From NCBI RefSeq assembly GCF_013343235.1, contig NZ_CP040094.1, positions 5,327,001 to 5,391,000 of the forward strand: DNA of 64,000 bases, given 5' to 3'. Positions within the stretch are counted from its first letter, which is position 1. The number at the start of each line of letters is the position of its first letter. The notes beneath the pieces are model-generated. The model did not search any database, was not told the DNA's origin, and worked only from the letters and a program-made list of their open reading frames with translations. Below are positions 19,055-27,796 of this stretch, piece by piece. This DNA comes from Nostoc sp. TCL240-02 (lineage in GTDB: Bacteria; Cyanobacteriota; Cyanobacteriia; Cyanobacteriales; Nostocaceae). The translations under genes were made by a program, and so were the position numbers.

Positions 19055-19735
19055 TTAAGCTTGATTGTCTATTTCCTCAAGCTTCTTGAGGCCAATTCTG
19101 GCTGCCTCAGCAACGTTGAAATGATTGTCTTTTTCTAAATATTTTAAAGCTGAAACACTCTTGGGAGTAGGGAGATTACCCAAAGCTTCTGCCAAACGCT
19201 GTCTTACTAACCAATCATCTGATTGGGCAAAGCGTAGAATCTGATCAACAGACTCAATATCTTTAATTTCTCCGAGCGCAGAAATTGCAGCTTGTTGCAA
19301 CACTACTTCTTTGCTATCCAATGCCTGAAGAAGAAGTTGACGGGCACGGGGATCTTTAATGTTACCTAGAGAAACGGCTGCACTAAAGCGTACTAGCCAA
19401 TCAGTATCTTCATAAAACGCCCGTGAAAGCACTTCAAAGGCTCTGGCATCGCCCAAATATCCTAAAGCACCAGCAGCATCAGCGCGGATGCCATAATCGG
19501 GGTCATTTTCGAGGATTTTGACCAAAATTGAATAACATTCTGGCGTTGGCTTGATTCCAAGGGCAAATATTGCCATCGATCGCAGTTGCAAAGATTCGTC
19601 GTCTAGTACCTTTTTAATTAAAGGGACTGCCTCTTCAGGAGAAACATGACGCAGATTAGCAAGAGCTACCATGCGATCGCGTAAGTTCGGACTTTCTAAC
19701 TGAGTAGAAATTTCTTGTAAGCTGAGAGCTGTCAT
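19055..19735 (-). CDS. nblB: NblB-like HEAT-repeat phycobilisome degradation factor
   Basis: This protein of about 226 residues consists of five or six HEAT-like repeats (IRADAAGALGYLGD, VRFSAAVSLGNIKD, LQQAAISALGEIKD, VRQRLAEALGNL), as in NblB and the CpcE-type lyases. Its length and lack of a partner CpcF gene favour NblB, which helps dismantle phycobilisomes or detach bilins under nutrient or light stress. I choose the ATG at 19735; a TTG three codons upstream at 19744 is also possible. It lies upstream of, and in the same direction as, the bilin lyase gene, so the two may be transcribed together. Confidence 0.82.
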   Translation of the reverse strand: MTALSLQEISTQLESPNLRDRMVALANLRHVSPEEAVPLIKKVLDDESLQLRSMAIFALGIKPTPECYSILVKILENDPDYGIRADAAGALGYLGDARAFEVLSRAFYEDTDWLVRFSAAVSLGNIKDPRARQLLLQALDSKEVVLQQAAISALGEIKDIESVDQILRFAQSDDWLVRQRLAEALGNLPTPKSVSALKYLEKDNHFNVAEAARIGLKKLEEIDNQA

Positions 19736-20241
19736 GTAGTTCAAAGCATTTTCTTTACTTATCTTAATTTACCCGATCCTTTCATCAGGCTGTCGCCATC
19801 GTGAAGTAGGAGTTTGGCGACTTTACAAAATGGCTCAATTATGAGTGAAAAATAAATAAATGTTACAAGAGGGGGCAGGGGCAAGGGACAGGGGGCAAGG
19901 GGCAGGAGAAAAGAAGTATTAATGAAAACTTTAGTTGTGGGTATAAAGCTTACTAGTATAAAAAGTGGGTTTCGTTCCTCAAAGGCCACTTGCTTCTTGC
20001 TTGGAACTAGCCGCGAACAAGTCGTAAAAACCGCAAGGGCGCAGTGGCTTTCCAACCTACACCAGTTTCAGCTTTTAGCCTTAACTGAATCACATTGGTT
20101 TTTAAGACACCTTTCCTGCGGGACGCTAACCACTTTCAGAGCAATTTTTAAGAATATATTTCGCAAGATCCCGTGATTTATTTAACCCGACCATTTGTAG
20201 AAGTCTGGTTCAAACTATATATTTAGACTAGGTTTTAGAAC
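19736..20241. other. Intergenic region with G-rich repeats
   Basis: No coding region is convincing. G-rich heptameric units (GGGGGCA/GGGGCAA) lie at about 19868-19912. The rest holds fragments resembling dispersed repeats (for instance near 20030-20060), with nothing else I can name. Confidence 0.5.
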
Positions 20242-20325
20242 GGAGAGGGGGGGATTCGAACCCCCGTTAAGTTTCCCTAAACAGACTTTCCAGGTCTGCG
20301 CCTTAAACCACTCGGCCACCTCTCC
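20242..20325 (-). tRNA. tRNA-Ser (anticodon GGA)
   Basis: Read on the minus strand it begins GGAGAGG and ends CCTCTCC, a perfect 7-bp acceptor stem. It has the D-arm GGCCGAGTGGTTTAAGGC and a 5-bp anticodon stem CAGAC/GTCTG around the loop CTGGAAA, giving anticodon GGA. A long variable arm typical of serine tRNAs is present, followed by the T-arm GGGGGTTCGAATCCCCC. The CCA end is not encoded. Confidence 0.96.
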
Positions 20326-20432
20326 AGGTGCCACAAGTTACGATCATACTATAGAATCCCAGAAAATGCAAAGATAAAGAAAGATATTCTTAGATTGAAT
20401 CTGAAAGTCCTAATTCCACAACGCAAATCCAG

Positions 20433-20801
20433 ATGTCTCGTACATACACAATTAAAGTTCGCGATCGCGCCACTGGCAAAACATACACCTTACAAGTGCC
20501 AGAAGACCGCTATATTCTGCACACTGCCGAAAAACAAGGTGTGGAACTGCCGTTTTCCTGTCGCAACGGGGCTTGCACCGCTTGTGCTGTAAGGGTATTG
20601 TCGGGAGAAATTTATCAACCAGAGGCGATCGGATTGTCGCCAGATTTACGTCAGCAAGGTTATGCCCTGTTGTGTGTGAGTTATCCCCGTTCTGACTTGG
20701 AAGTAGAGACACAAGACGAAGATGAAGTCTACGAACTCCAGTTTGGACGCTATTTTGCTAGGGGGAAAGTAAAAGCGGGTTTACCGTTAGATGAGGAATA
20801 A
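20433..20801 (+). CDS. Plant-type [2Fe-2S] ferredoxin
   Basis: This 122-residue electron carrier has the cluster motif CRNGACTAC (three cysteines) and the fourth cysteine in YALLC about 30 residues later. It is longer than the 97-99-residue photosynthetic PetF because of a C-terminal extension (about residues 100-122, LQFGRYFARGK). This suggests one of the specialised ferredoxin isoforms rather than the main photosystem I acceptor. It stands alone, with the tRNA gene upstream on the other strand. Confidence 0.9.
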   Translation: MSRTYTIKVRDRATGKTYTLQVPEDRYILHTAEKQGVELPFSCRNGACTACAVRVLSGEIYQPEAIGLSPDLRQQGYALLCVSYPRSDLEVETQDEDEVYELQFGRYFARGKVKAGLPLDEE

Positions 20802-20809
20802 ACAATTGA

Positions 20810-20855
20810 AGAAGGCAGGGGACAGGGGGCAGGAGGCAGGGGGTAGGGGGCAAGA
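20810..20855. repeat. G-rich heptameric tandem repeat
   Basis: About five GGGGGCA-like units follow the ferredoxin stop codon. No C-rich complementary arm follows, unlike the hairpin-forming copies elsewhere. Confidence 0.6.
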
Positions 20856-20899
20856 GGTTCTGCTTGCTAGGCGCAGTAGCGAGCATAGGAGAGTTTGTG

Positions 20900-21445
20900 A
20901 TGGTTAGGAGTGTTGGTAACTGGGTACGAAAAATAACTATTTTGGTTTGCTTATTGCTCTTGGTGAGTTGCCAAAGTAAAAACCAGTTACCAAATAATCA
21001 GGCTCAGGTGAAAGTAGCGCGGGTAGTTAGTGGGCAAAGTTTGGAAGTGTTAGGAATGGCTGAACAACCGAATTTGATTTCTCAAGTGCGGTTAGTTGGC
21101 GTTGATGCACCAGATTTGCGACAGAGACCTTGGGGAGAAGCAGCAAAAGAACAGTTAGAGAATCTTATTGGTGGTGCAGAAGAATTGGTCGAACTGGAGT
21201 TTGATTTAGAAGCAAAAGATAAAATCGGGCGAACTCTAGCTTATGTATGGAAAAATAAGGTGTTATTGAATGAAGAATTAGTTAAACAAGGCAATGCAAT
21301 GTTTGTTGGGCGATCGCCTAACCACAAATATGACCAGCGTTTAGAACGTGCCCAACAATGGGCCAGGCTCATGGGCCAAGGAATCTGGAACCCAGAAAAA
21401 CCCATGCGCCTCACCCCCGCCGAGTTTCGCCGCCAAAATCTTTGA
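20900..21445 (+). CDS. Thermonuclease-like (SNase) lipoprotein
   Basis: The ATG at 20900 follows AGGAGAG with about 6 nt spacing, so I prefer it to the upstream ATG at 20864. The roughly 181-residue product has a lipoprotein signal (hydrophobic core ending LLVSC), placing it in the membrane facing the periplasm. A staphylococcal-nuclease domain follows: the VRLVGVDAPD loop with a calcium-binding Asp, LEAKDKIGRTLAYVW with the usual Asp/Arg pair, and the C-terminal MGQGIW helix. It probably cleaves nucleic acids outside the cytoplasm; this is inferred from family. Confidence 0.82.
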   Translation: MVRSVGNWVRKITILVCLLLLVSCQSKNQLPNNQAQVKVARVVSGQSLEVLGMAEQPNLISQVRLVGVDAPDLRQRPWGEAAKEQLENLIGGAEELVELEFDLEAKDKIGRTLAYVWKNKVLLNEELVKQGNAMFVGRSPNHKYDQRLERAQQWARLMGQGIWNPEKPMRLTPAEFRRQNL

Positions 21446-21537
21446 AGAATTGGGAATTGGGAATGGGGAATGGGGAATGGGGAATGGGGGGAGATGAACC
21501 AATGACAAATGACAAATGACTAATAACAAATGACCAA
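21446..21537. repeat. Heptameric repeats GGGAATG and ACAAATG, the latter overlapping a start codon
   Basis: Tandem GGGAATT/GGGAATG heptamers (about 21449-21487) are followed by tandem ACAAATG units (about 21503-21536). The last ATG of the second run is the start codon of the next gene (21530). No Shine-Dalgarno sequence lies in the usual place. The same ACAAATG run forms the leader of the ABC ATPase gene at 27797. Confidence 0.7.
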
Positions 21538-22342
21538 TATACAAATTTTTCTAGATATTGCTACAGAAGCAGCCTTAGCTGCTGGTGCTATTTTGCAAGG
21601 TTACTTGGGTAAGTTAGAAGACGCAATTATTGAAAAAGGTCGTCCTGGTGATTTAGTTACGGCTGCTGATAAAGCCTCAGAAGAGTTGATTTTAGAAATT
21701 TTGCGTCGCCATTTTCCCCAGCACTCTATCCTCGCTGAAGAATCAGGCAAATTAGGTAATCAAGAAAATGAATTCCTCTGGGCAATAGATCCTCTAGATG
21801 GCACAACCAACTACGCCCATCAATACCCGTTTTTTGCAGTTTCTATTGGGCTGTTAATTAATGGCGTTCCAGAAGTTGGTGTAATTTATGATCCATTCCA
21901 CAATGAGCTATTCAGTGCGGCTACTGGCTTGGGAGCAACGCGAAATCGCCGTCCCATCAATGTTTCAGCAACATCTGAACTGAATAAAAGCCTACTAGTG
22001 ACTGGGTTTGCCTATGATCGCCGTGAAACCTCTGATAACAACTACGCAGAATTTAGTCACCTTACCCACCTTACGCAAGGGGTTAGACGTAGCGGTTCAG
22101 CATCGCTAGATTTGGCTTATGTTGCCTGTGGGCGTGTCGATGGTTACTGGGAACGAGGGCTTTCTCCTTGGGATATTGCCGCCGGGATAATTTTGTTACA
22201 AGAAGCCGGGGGCAAAGTCACAGCATACAATGGCACTCCTGTCAAAATTGAGTCAGGTAGAATTCTGGCCACAAATGGTTATATTCACGACTCCCTAAGT
22301 AACGAACTGTTACAAGTTCCGCCACTATCAGCCTGGGTATAG
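21530..22342 (+). CDS. Inositol monophosphatase family phosphatase
   Basis: This 270-residue cytoplasmic enzyme of the Li-sensitive, Mg-dependent phosphatase family carries the metal-binding EES (residues about 69-71), DPLDGTTN (about 86-93) and WDIAAG (about 213-218) motifs. Substrates could be inositol phosphate, histidinol phosphate or PAP-like compounds; the motifs do not tell which. SuhB-type enzymes are the closest description. The start codon is embedded in ACAAATG heptamers, so the exact N-terminus (MTNIQIF) rests on family alignment. Confidence 0.87.
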   Translation: MTNIQIFLDIATEAALAAGAILQGYLGKLEDAIIEKGRPGDLVTAADKASEELILEILRRHFPQHSILAEESGKLGNQENEFLWAIDPLDGTTNYAHQYPFFAVSIGLLINGVPEVGVIYDPFHNELFSAATGLGATRNRRPINVSATSELNKSLLVTGFAYDRRETSDNNYAEFSHLTHLTQGVRRSGSASLDLAYVACGRVDGYWERGLSPWDIAAGIILLQEAGGKVTAYNGTPVKIESGRILATNGYIHDSLSNELLQVPPLSAWV

Positions 22343-22395
22343 CACGTGGGGGTGGGGCAATACCGTTCGGTTAAGGAATTTTTGGGTTGAGGCAG

Positions 22396-22600
22396 GCAGG
22401 GGACGAGGGGGACAAGGAGGATAAGGGGGACAAGGAGGACAAGGAGGACGAGGGGGACAAGGAGGACGAGGGGGACAAGGAGGACAAGGAGGACGAGGGG
22501 GACAAGGAGGACAAGGAGGACGAGGGGGACAAGGGGAAATTATTGAACAAGTCTCTTCTTTGTCTCCCTTGTCTCTTCTCCCCCTTCCCCCCTGCTTATT
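22396..22600. repeat. Purine-rich tandem repeat with pyrimidine-rich arm
   Basis: About fifteen 9-bp units of the type GGACAAGGA/GGACGAGGG run from 22400 to 22535. They are followed by a pyrimidine-rich arm (TTTGTCTCCCTTGTCTCTTCTCCCCC) that can pair with part of the array. The array keeps an open frame encoding Gly-Asp-Lys-Glu-Asp repeats, which I regard as an accident of the 9-bp unit. Confidence 0.8.
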
Positions 22601-22686
22601 TGAACCGTATTAGGGGTGGGGGCTTTCCCTCCGACTTTGGGTAAACTAAAAGGAATCTAACTGCTCCTTTGGTAGAAAAAGTCTAT

Positions 22687-23649
22687 ATGTCTTTCAAAAT
22701 AGATCGTGGATTATTTAAATATGATTTCATAGATCATCACGCAATATTGTGCGTTCCAGTTGATGCGGATGTCAAAGAGATTCGGAAACGCTATCTCCAA
22801 ATTGCCCGCCGCTTACACCCGGATAGTAGGTTTACTGAAAGTGATGAACAAAAACACCTAGGAAACGAATTTTTATCAAAGTTGGTTAACCCGGCTTACG
22901 AAAAACTTACTGGCGATCGCACTCGCACGGAATATATTTTAATTTTGTCGCAAATTGGCAAGCGGCTAGTACAAGAGTCTACTTCGGTAACTCTCACTAC
23001 CGATTTGGCTAAAGAGTTAGTCCAGTCATCTAATCTCGATCATGTCTATAAAAGTGCGATCGCTAAACTAGCTCAAAGCCAATATGATTCTTTAGACCAT
23101 GTGCAGCAAGCCATTGCTCAAATTAGTGAGTTGAATTTAGTCTATTTAATGCGGAGTGCAAGCAAAACATCCGCCGCGCCGCCGCCACCTGCTCAACCCA
23201 AAGTTCAATCAGTTACACCTCAACCAAGTACACCAAAAAATACACTCCCAGAACCAGCACCAGCGCCACCAAAAGAAGACACGGTTGTAGAACAGTATGT
23301 TCGTCGCGCTCAATCTTTGATTGACAAAAACCAATTTGCCCAAGCCAAAGTAGAGTTGCAAGATGCCCTGAAGCTAGAACCTAAAAATAGTCGCTGCCAT
23401 AGCTTAATTGCAATGGTGTATTTGAGGCAAAATCAGCTAAAAATGGCAAAAATCCACTTTGAAAACGCTCTAAAGCTAGATCCAAGTGACGAAATGGCTC
23501 TGCAATGGAAACCTAAAATAGATAAAGCATTAGCACAACACCCTAGCGATCATAAGGTGACTTCATCCGCCAATAATGGAGATAAGCAACCAGATAAATC
23601 TGGTAGTGGTGGTTTGTTCGGTGGTTTGTTTGGTGGGAAGAAAAAATAA
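22687..23649 (+). CDS. J-domain protein with C-terminal TPR repeats
   Basis: The product of about 320 residues starts with a DnaJ-like J domain (about residues 9-80). The HPD motif is intact (ARRLHPDSR), so it should stimulate an Hsp70. A linker rich in proline and alanine (about 160-205) leads to two TPR units (about 210-285), then a Gly-rich tail ending GGLFGGLFGGKKK. The open frame reaches a TTG at 22669; I choose the ATG at 22687. Its TAA overlaps the start of hisZ in TAATG, which indicates translational coupling. Confidence 0.8.
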   Translation: MSFKIDRGLFKYDFIDHHAILCVPVDADVKEIRKRYLQIARRLHPDSRFTESDEQKHLGNEFLSKLVNPAYEKLTGDRTRTEYILILSQIGKRLVQESTSVTLTTDLAKELVQSSNLDHVYKSAIAKLAQSQYDSLDHVQQAIAQISELNLVYLMRSASKTSAAPPPPAQPKVQSVTPQPSTPKNTLPEPAPAPPKEDTVVEQYVRRAQSLIDKNQFAQAKVELQDALKLEPKNSRCHSLIAMVYLRQNQLKMAKIHFENALKLDPSDEMALQWKPKIDKALAQHPSDHKVTSSANNGDKQPDKSGSGGLFGGLFGGKKK

Positions 23650-24860
23650 TGGTGTATCAACCAGCATCGGGTGCCAGGGATTTATTGCCCTTGGATGTGG
23701 AGAAAAAACGCTGGATTGAAGATCGGTTGCAGCAGGTGTTTCATCGTTGGGGATATCACAGGATTATCACCTCAACTTTAGAGCGTATGGATACCTTGAT
23801 GGCAGGGGAAGCAATTCAGCGCCAGATGGTGATTCAACTACAAAATGGTGAAGATGATGAATTAGGGCTACGTCCAGAATTAACAGCATCCATTGCTCGT
23901 ACTGTTGTCACTCGTATGGCAAATGCAACTTATCCGCAACGGTTGTACTACAACGCCAATGTGTTTCGCCGCACGTGGGAAAGTAGACATAATCGCCAGC
24001 AAGAGTTTTATCAAGCTGGGGTGGAGTTGTTAGGTGCTGGCGGATTGTTGGCGAATGCGGAAGTACTGCTGTTAGTCGCAGATTGTTTAGCAGCATTGGG
24101 TTTGCGACAATGGCACCTAATTTTAGGTGAAGCGGGAATTACGCGATCGCTCCTGAGTGCATTTCCGGCTAATTTACAGGATAAAGTTCGCAGTGCGATC
24201 GCTCATCTCGACCGCATTACCATAGATACTTTACCTTTAAGTGATAAACTACGCGATCGCGCCAGAATCATGCTGGATCTGCGCGGCCCCAGTGCAGACG
24301 TGTTACAAAAAGTTAGTAGTTTGGATCTAGACGAAGAACAGCGAGAGGCAGTGAATAATCTCAAATCCCTAGTAGAGTTACTAGAATCAGAGAAAAAATT
24401 TCCCTTAATCCTCGACCTCAGCCTGATCCAGACCATAGATTACTACACTGGTATTGTCTTTGAAGTTGTCAACGACACCGAATCCCAAGCCAGAGTTTTA
24501 GGGCGTGGTGGTCGCTACGACCAGCTTTTGGGTCTATATCATCCCCAAGGAGAAAATATACCCGGAATTGGTTTTGGACTCAATATCGAAGATTTATACC
24601 AAATTTTGTTATCTACTCAACAATTACCGCAAGTAACCCCAGCGAGTAACTGGTTAGTAGTACCAGAGACGGCGAGTGCTAACGCCGCGGCCTTTGCCTA
24701 CGCGCAAAAACTTAGAGATTCCACCCATTTAGTGCGGGTAGAAATTGATTTAGGGGGAAGGGATGCAGAGGCTATTCGCCAATATGCACGCGATCGTAGC
24801 ATAGCCCAAATTGCTTGGATCAAAGCTGATGGTTCACCAACCATTGAATCATTGCGTTAG
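23649..24860 (+). CDS. hisZ: ATP phosphoribosyltransferase regulatory subunit
   Basis: This 403-residue protein resembles class II histidyl-tRNA synthetase (motif 2 region YYNANVFRRTWESRHNRQQEFYQAGVELLG; motif 3 region ARVLGRGGRYDQLLG), but the anticodon-binding domain is missing. That is the hallmark of HisZ. It works with the short HisG to catalyse and regulate the first step of histidine synthesis. It starts 1 nt inside the stop of the J-domain gene. hisG is not in the window, as is usual for scattered cyanobacterial his genes. Confidence 0.9.
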   Translation: MVYQPASGARDLLPLDVEKKRWIEDRLQQVFHRWGYHRIITSTLERMDTLMAGEAIQRQMVIQLQNGEDDELGLRPELTASIARTVVTRMANATYPQRLYYNANVFRRTWESRHNRQQEFYQAGVELLGAGGLLANAEVLLLVADCLAALGLRQWHLILGEAGITRSLLSAFPANLQDKVRSAIAHLDRITIDTLPLSDKLRDRARIMLDLRGPSADVLQKVSSLDLDEEQREAVNNLKSLVELLESEKKFPLILDLSLIQTIDYYTGIVFEVVNDTESQARVLGRGGRYDQLLGLYHPQGENIPGIGFGLNIEDLYQILLSTQQLPQVTPASNWLVVPETASANAAAFAYAQKLRDSTHLVRVEIDLGGRDAEAIRQYARDRSIAQIAWIKADGSPTIESLR

Positions 24861-24885
24861 TGGGCATGGGGCATTGGGCAATTCA

Positions 24886-24947
24886 ATTTTGGATTTTGGA
24901 TTTTAGATTTTGGATTAAATTTCAATCTAAAATCCAAAATCTAAAAT
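24886..24947. terminator. Long AT-rich hairpin between convergent genes
   Basis: Two 24-base arms (24886-24909 and 24924-24947), made of ATTTTGG/ATTTTAG units and their complement, pair with one mismatch around a 14-base loop. It lies between hisZ (plus) and the small minus-strand gene pair. It is T-rich on both strands, so it could terminate both. It also resembles a dispersed TTTTGGA repeat seen near 45085-45112. Confidence 0.55.
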
Positions 24948-24966
24948 TCTCACTCCCTACTCCCTT

Positions 24967-25149
24967 TTACCTTTCGTGAGTTTGCTGTTTGATGTGTTCT
25001 AAAAACTCTTCAACTGTACCTGTTTTCCCTTGATGACGAAGACGTATCGCCATTGTATGAATAGCATCCTCGTCGTCTCTATGAGCCAAGATGTATTCTC
25101 TTAGGTCTTTCATAGTCATTTGTTCAAAATTCGGCTTCGGTTGACTCAT
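24967..25149 (-). CDS. Small DUF6887-like protein
   Basis: This 60-residue soluble protein contains the phrase MTMKDLREYILAHRDDEDAIH, typical of a small cyanobacterial family often found as the downstream member of a gene pair. The start at 25149 lies inside the preceding gene (26-bp overlap) and follows AAAAGGAAAA. No biochemical function is established. The tight overlap with the 54-residue partner suggests a two-component unit such as a toxin-antitoxin pair, which is only inference. Confidence 0.75.
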   Translation of the reverse strand: MSQPKPNFEQMTMKDLREYILAHRDDEDAIHTMAIRLRHQGKTGTVEEFLEHIKQQTHER

Positions 25150-25288
25150 AACTCACTTTTCCTTTTGGGCTAATTGATGCTTCTATCTCTTCACCAGCAA
25201 TAATGATTAAGTCGCCTGTTCTTGTATCAGTAGTTACTAAATATATAGGCGTGTACATTTTTGTTAATTGTTGACAAATTCTGTACAT
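25124..25288 (-). CDS. Small DUF6888-like protein, overlapping partner
   Basis: Translating the minus strand from the ATG at 25288 gives 54 residues: it begins MYRICQQLTKMYTPIYLV, continues with DTRTGDLIIIAGEEIE and ends TEAEF. The RTG...AGEEIE pattern matches small proteins that I recall as partners of the family above. Its stop lies 26 bp beyond the start of the partner gene in a different frame. A start at the internal ATG (MYTPIYL) is also possible. Confidence 0.7.
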   Translation of the reverse strand: MYRICQQLTKMYTPIYLVTTDTRTGDLIIIAGEEIEASISPKGKVSYESTEAEF

Positions 25289-25489
25289 CACCGTTTTCTA
25301 CTCTGGCGTTGGTTCCATTTCACCTGCTTGAGTAGATAAGTGACAAATATTACCTAAAAAGTTTCAGTTTGCTTTGACTTATACAAAACAACAGTGCCAG
25401 GTAACAGAAACGTGAAAACCGCAATACTTCGTGCGAAATGACTTGTTTGTGAATCTTCACAATTTTCTGTAAGCCTTATCTGTTACACT

Positions 25490-26986
25490 TTACAAGTCTC
25501 GACGCGAGAGAAGAGAGATTACAGACCACCGACGTATTACAGATGGAAGGTGTCCTTTGGACGCACTTGTGTTGAATAACAAGTCTGAGTAATTTAGCCA
25601 TTCGCTTTGTTTTTCGGTTTGTTGTCTCAATCCAAACCATTTGTCAACTACAACTGTTCTCAACTCCAGCCAGCCGACGCGATCGCCAAACTTTTTATAA
25701 TCTTTTCCGACGCTTTCCCAAATGCGCTTTTGCACGCTAAACCCAAAGCGCCCATTATTGTATTTTACCCACAGTTGGTCAATAGTGCGTAAGTCAGTGC
25801 AGGGAAAGTTTTCGATGGAATTGATATTTAACCAACCTTTTTTTTCTCTACCAGTGGCTTTGAGCATAGCTGCCAGAGTTTCTTGATCGGCTTCTTGCCA
25901 CTTGCCAGCTTTGAGTAAATCGTGTAATCGCGTATAGTCTACACCCTTTTCAGAGAGTAGGTCATTACCTGTAGATTGCTGTTCTTGTCCCAGTCTCTCA
26001 GCTTCTTCTTGTTCTCTTTGTAGTTTGAGTCTCTGTGCTTGCTGTTGTCGCAACTTCTCGGCTTCTGCTTGTTCTTGCTGTTGTTGCAGTCTGTTTGCTT
26101 GCTGTTGTCGCAGCTTTTTGGCTTCTGCTTGTTCTCTTTGTTGTTGGTGGAGTATTTCTGCTTGTTGCTTTCGTACTTCAGCTTCATTATCTATGAGGAC
26201 TACATCCTCATCTTTAAGCTTCAGATATTGCTGTAATTTCTTCAAATCCGCTTTAGCTTTTTCCCCTAACGGATATCCTTGTTCATCTACTAATTTGGTA
26301 AAAATTTGCTTGTATTTGTCAAGATTTTCTTTGTATTTCCCATAAGGTTCTAATGCTTTGTCTCGCACTGTACGAGCTTCTTCATCAGTTAATCCTAGTC
26401 TTTTCTGTAAATCCTTCAATATTTCGGATTTCACAAAAGAAATCTCGCCATCAGCCGCAAATTCTTCAACCTGCTGGCGATACTCAGCTATAGCAGTTTC
26501 CTTTCTTGCCAATGCTAGCTGTTGTTGACGTTCTGCCTTGAGTTGTTGAGCAGCGGCCCTAATTCCCTGAGCTACATTTGTAAATGCCTCGTCTCGATTA
26601 GTCCAAGAGGTAACAGGTTCGGCATTCTTGGGCAAAAATTGCAGTTTAGCAAACGGTGTGTCACTCCAATCAACCCGTCGCAGAATAACTGGGATGACAC
26701 GAGCTTTTCCTGTATTGTGACGTTCTATTGCTGTGGTAACTTCAACATCCCAGCAATAATTAGAACCGATAAAGTCTGAACTGACGAGCAACAGAATAAT
26801 ATCGGCTGTATTTAAATTGTCATTAATCTGGCGATCCCACTCATCTCCTGGTAGTATCTTGCGATCGTGCCAGCTTGATATCACACCCTGCCGTGTCAAA
26901 GTACTCAGGTGATTAGCTAGTTCATCCCGTAAAGCTTCGTCTTTATGAGAGTAGGAGAAGAAAAGCTGTAGCGATACCTCTGGCAT
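25490..26986 (-). CDS. TIR domain, coiled coil and GUN4 domain fusion protein
   Basis: The 498-residue protein has three parts. Residues 1-150 form a TIR domain (LQLFFSYSHKDEALRDEL, LLLVSSDFIGSNYCWDVE) with a glutamate at residue 82 in the position of the NAD-hydrolase catalytic residue. Residues about 155-335 are a long Gln/Glu/Ala-rich coiled coil with repeated QQQREQAEAEKLRQ-like units. Residues about 345-498 form a GUN4 domain (GVDYTRLHDLLKAGKWQEAD, WLNINSIENFPCTDLRTIDQLWVKY, RFGFSVQ). GUN4 binds porphyrins in chlorophyll synthesis, while TIR domains serve in signalling or abortive infection. The fusion is recurrent in cyanobacteria, but its job is unknown to me. No partner gene is adjacent. 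Confidence 0.88.
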   Translation of the reverse strand: MPEVSLQLFFSYSHKDEALRDELANHLSTLTRQGVISSWHDRKILPGDEWDRQINDNLNTADIILLLVSSDFIGSNYCWDVEVTTAIERHNTGKARVIPVILRRVDWSDTPFAKLQFLPKNAEPVTSWTNRDEAFTNVAQGIRAAAQQLKAERQQQLALARKETAIAEYRQQVEEFAADGEISFVKSEILKDLQKRLGLTDEEARTVRDKALEPYGKYKENLDKYKQIFTKLVDEQGYPLGEKAKADLKKLQQYLKLKDEDVVLIDNEAEVRKQQAEILHQQQREQAEAKKLRQQQANRLQQQQEQAEAEKLRQQQAQRLKLQREQEEAERLGQEQQSTGNDLLSEKGVDYTRLHDLLKAGKWQEADQETLAAMLKATGREKKGWLNINSIENFPCTDLRTIDQLWVKYNNGRFGFSVQKRIWESVGKDYKKFGDRVGWLELRTVVVDKWFGLRQQTEKQSEWLNYSDLLFNTSASKGHLPSVIRRWSVISLLSRRDL

Positions 26987-27268
26987 TTTGCGTTTCAGGA
27001 GTAGGATAAATTACGCTTGTAATAAATTATAGTATTTTTGCCTGAATTCCCATAGAATCTAACGGCAATAGCCAAGATAGCTTACTTACGCCAAAAATCT
27101 TGATTTTATTACTACTAAGGGTAAATTTGAAAATTCCGAGTTTTGAGTTAGTAATGAATAGAAATTGCAGTTTCATCCAGACTCAACTTGACACCAGCAT
27201 CTCCAATCCTTATCCCACTCCCCTGCTAGGCTAGAAATAGCCGATACAGAAAAGAGGGAATCGAGAAT

Positions 27269-27493
27269 ATGCCGCACACAATTGTTACAGAAGTCTGTGA
27301 AGGCGTAGCTGACTGCGTAGATGCCTGTCCAGTAGCTTGTATTCATGATGGCCCAGGCAAAAATGCCAAGGGAACAGATTGGTACTGGATTGACTTTGCC
27401 ACTTGCATCGACTGTGGTATATGTCTCCAAGTTTGCCCAGTAGAAGGGGCGATTCTGGCAGAAGAACGACCGGAGTTGCAAAAAACTCCGTAA
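27269..27493 (+). CDS. Bacterial-type ferredoxin with two Fe-S clusters
   Basis: This 74-residue protein has two cysteine sets: C-x5-C-x3-C-P-x2-C (residues about 10-24) and C-x2-C-x2-C-x3-C-P (about 46-57). These hold two [4Fe-4S] clusters, or one [3Fe-4S] and one [4Fe-4S]. A GAGGGAA ribosome-binding site lies about 12 nt upstream of the ATG. It is a small soluble electron carrier; the electron donor and acceptor cannot be told from the context. Confidence 0.9.
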   Translation: MPHTIVTEVCEGVADCVDACPVACIHDGPGKNAKGTDWYWIDFATCIDCGICLQVCPVEGAILAEERPELQKTP

Positions 27494-27796
27494 TAGTCCA
27501 TAGTCAACAGTCAATAGTTATTTTTTGACTTGACTGTTGACCAAAGAGGCAGGGGAGCAGAGGGAAGCGGGCAGGGGGAAGATACTGGAAATATACTGAT
27601 ACAAGGGTTTCAGAGCAGATAAATTTATTTATTCTCAAAAGTAAAAATATTTATTTTGAGCGGAAAGTGCCACAAGAAATAATACGTCCTTGCCTCAAGC
27701 CCATAAATTTAATTTATGGGTTTCTCCCACTGCTCCCCGCTCCCTGCCCCTTTTACTCTTTTTGACCAATGACAAACTACAAATGACAAATGACAA
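27494..27796. other. Intergenic region with G/C-rich repeat arms and ACAAATG heptamers
   Basis: No gene is seen. A G-rich arm (about 27545-27580) and a complementary C-rich arm (about 27726-27757) lie 150 bp apart and could pair. In between is an AAATTTAATTTATGGGTTT stretch. Tandem ACAAATG units from about 27769 to 27806 lead into the next start codon, so the translation signal of the ABC gene lies inside the repeat. Confidence 0.55.

Noticed and set aside
22387..22644. Open frame encoding Gly-Asp-Lys-Glu-Asp repeats
   Set aside because: It is produced by a 9-bp purine-rich tandem repeat, has no ribosome-binding site and no resemblance to a folded protein.
24661..24715. GC-rich stretch in hisZ as another HIP1-splitting insertion
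   Set aside because: It has no GCGAT and CGC borders, and the encoded peptide is compatible with a normal HisZ.
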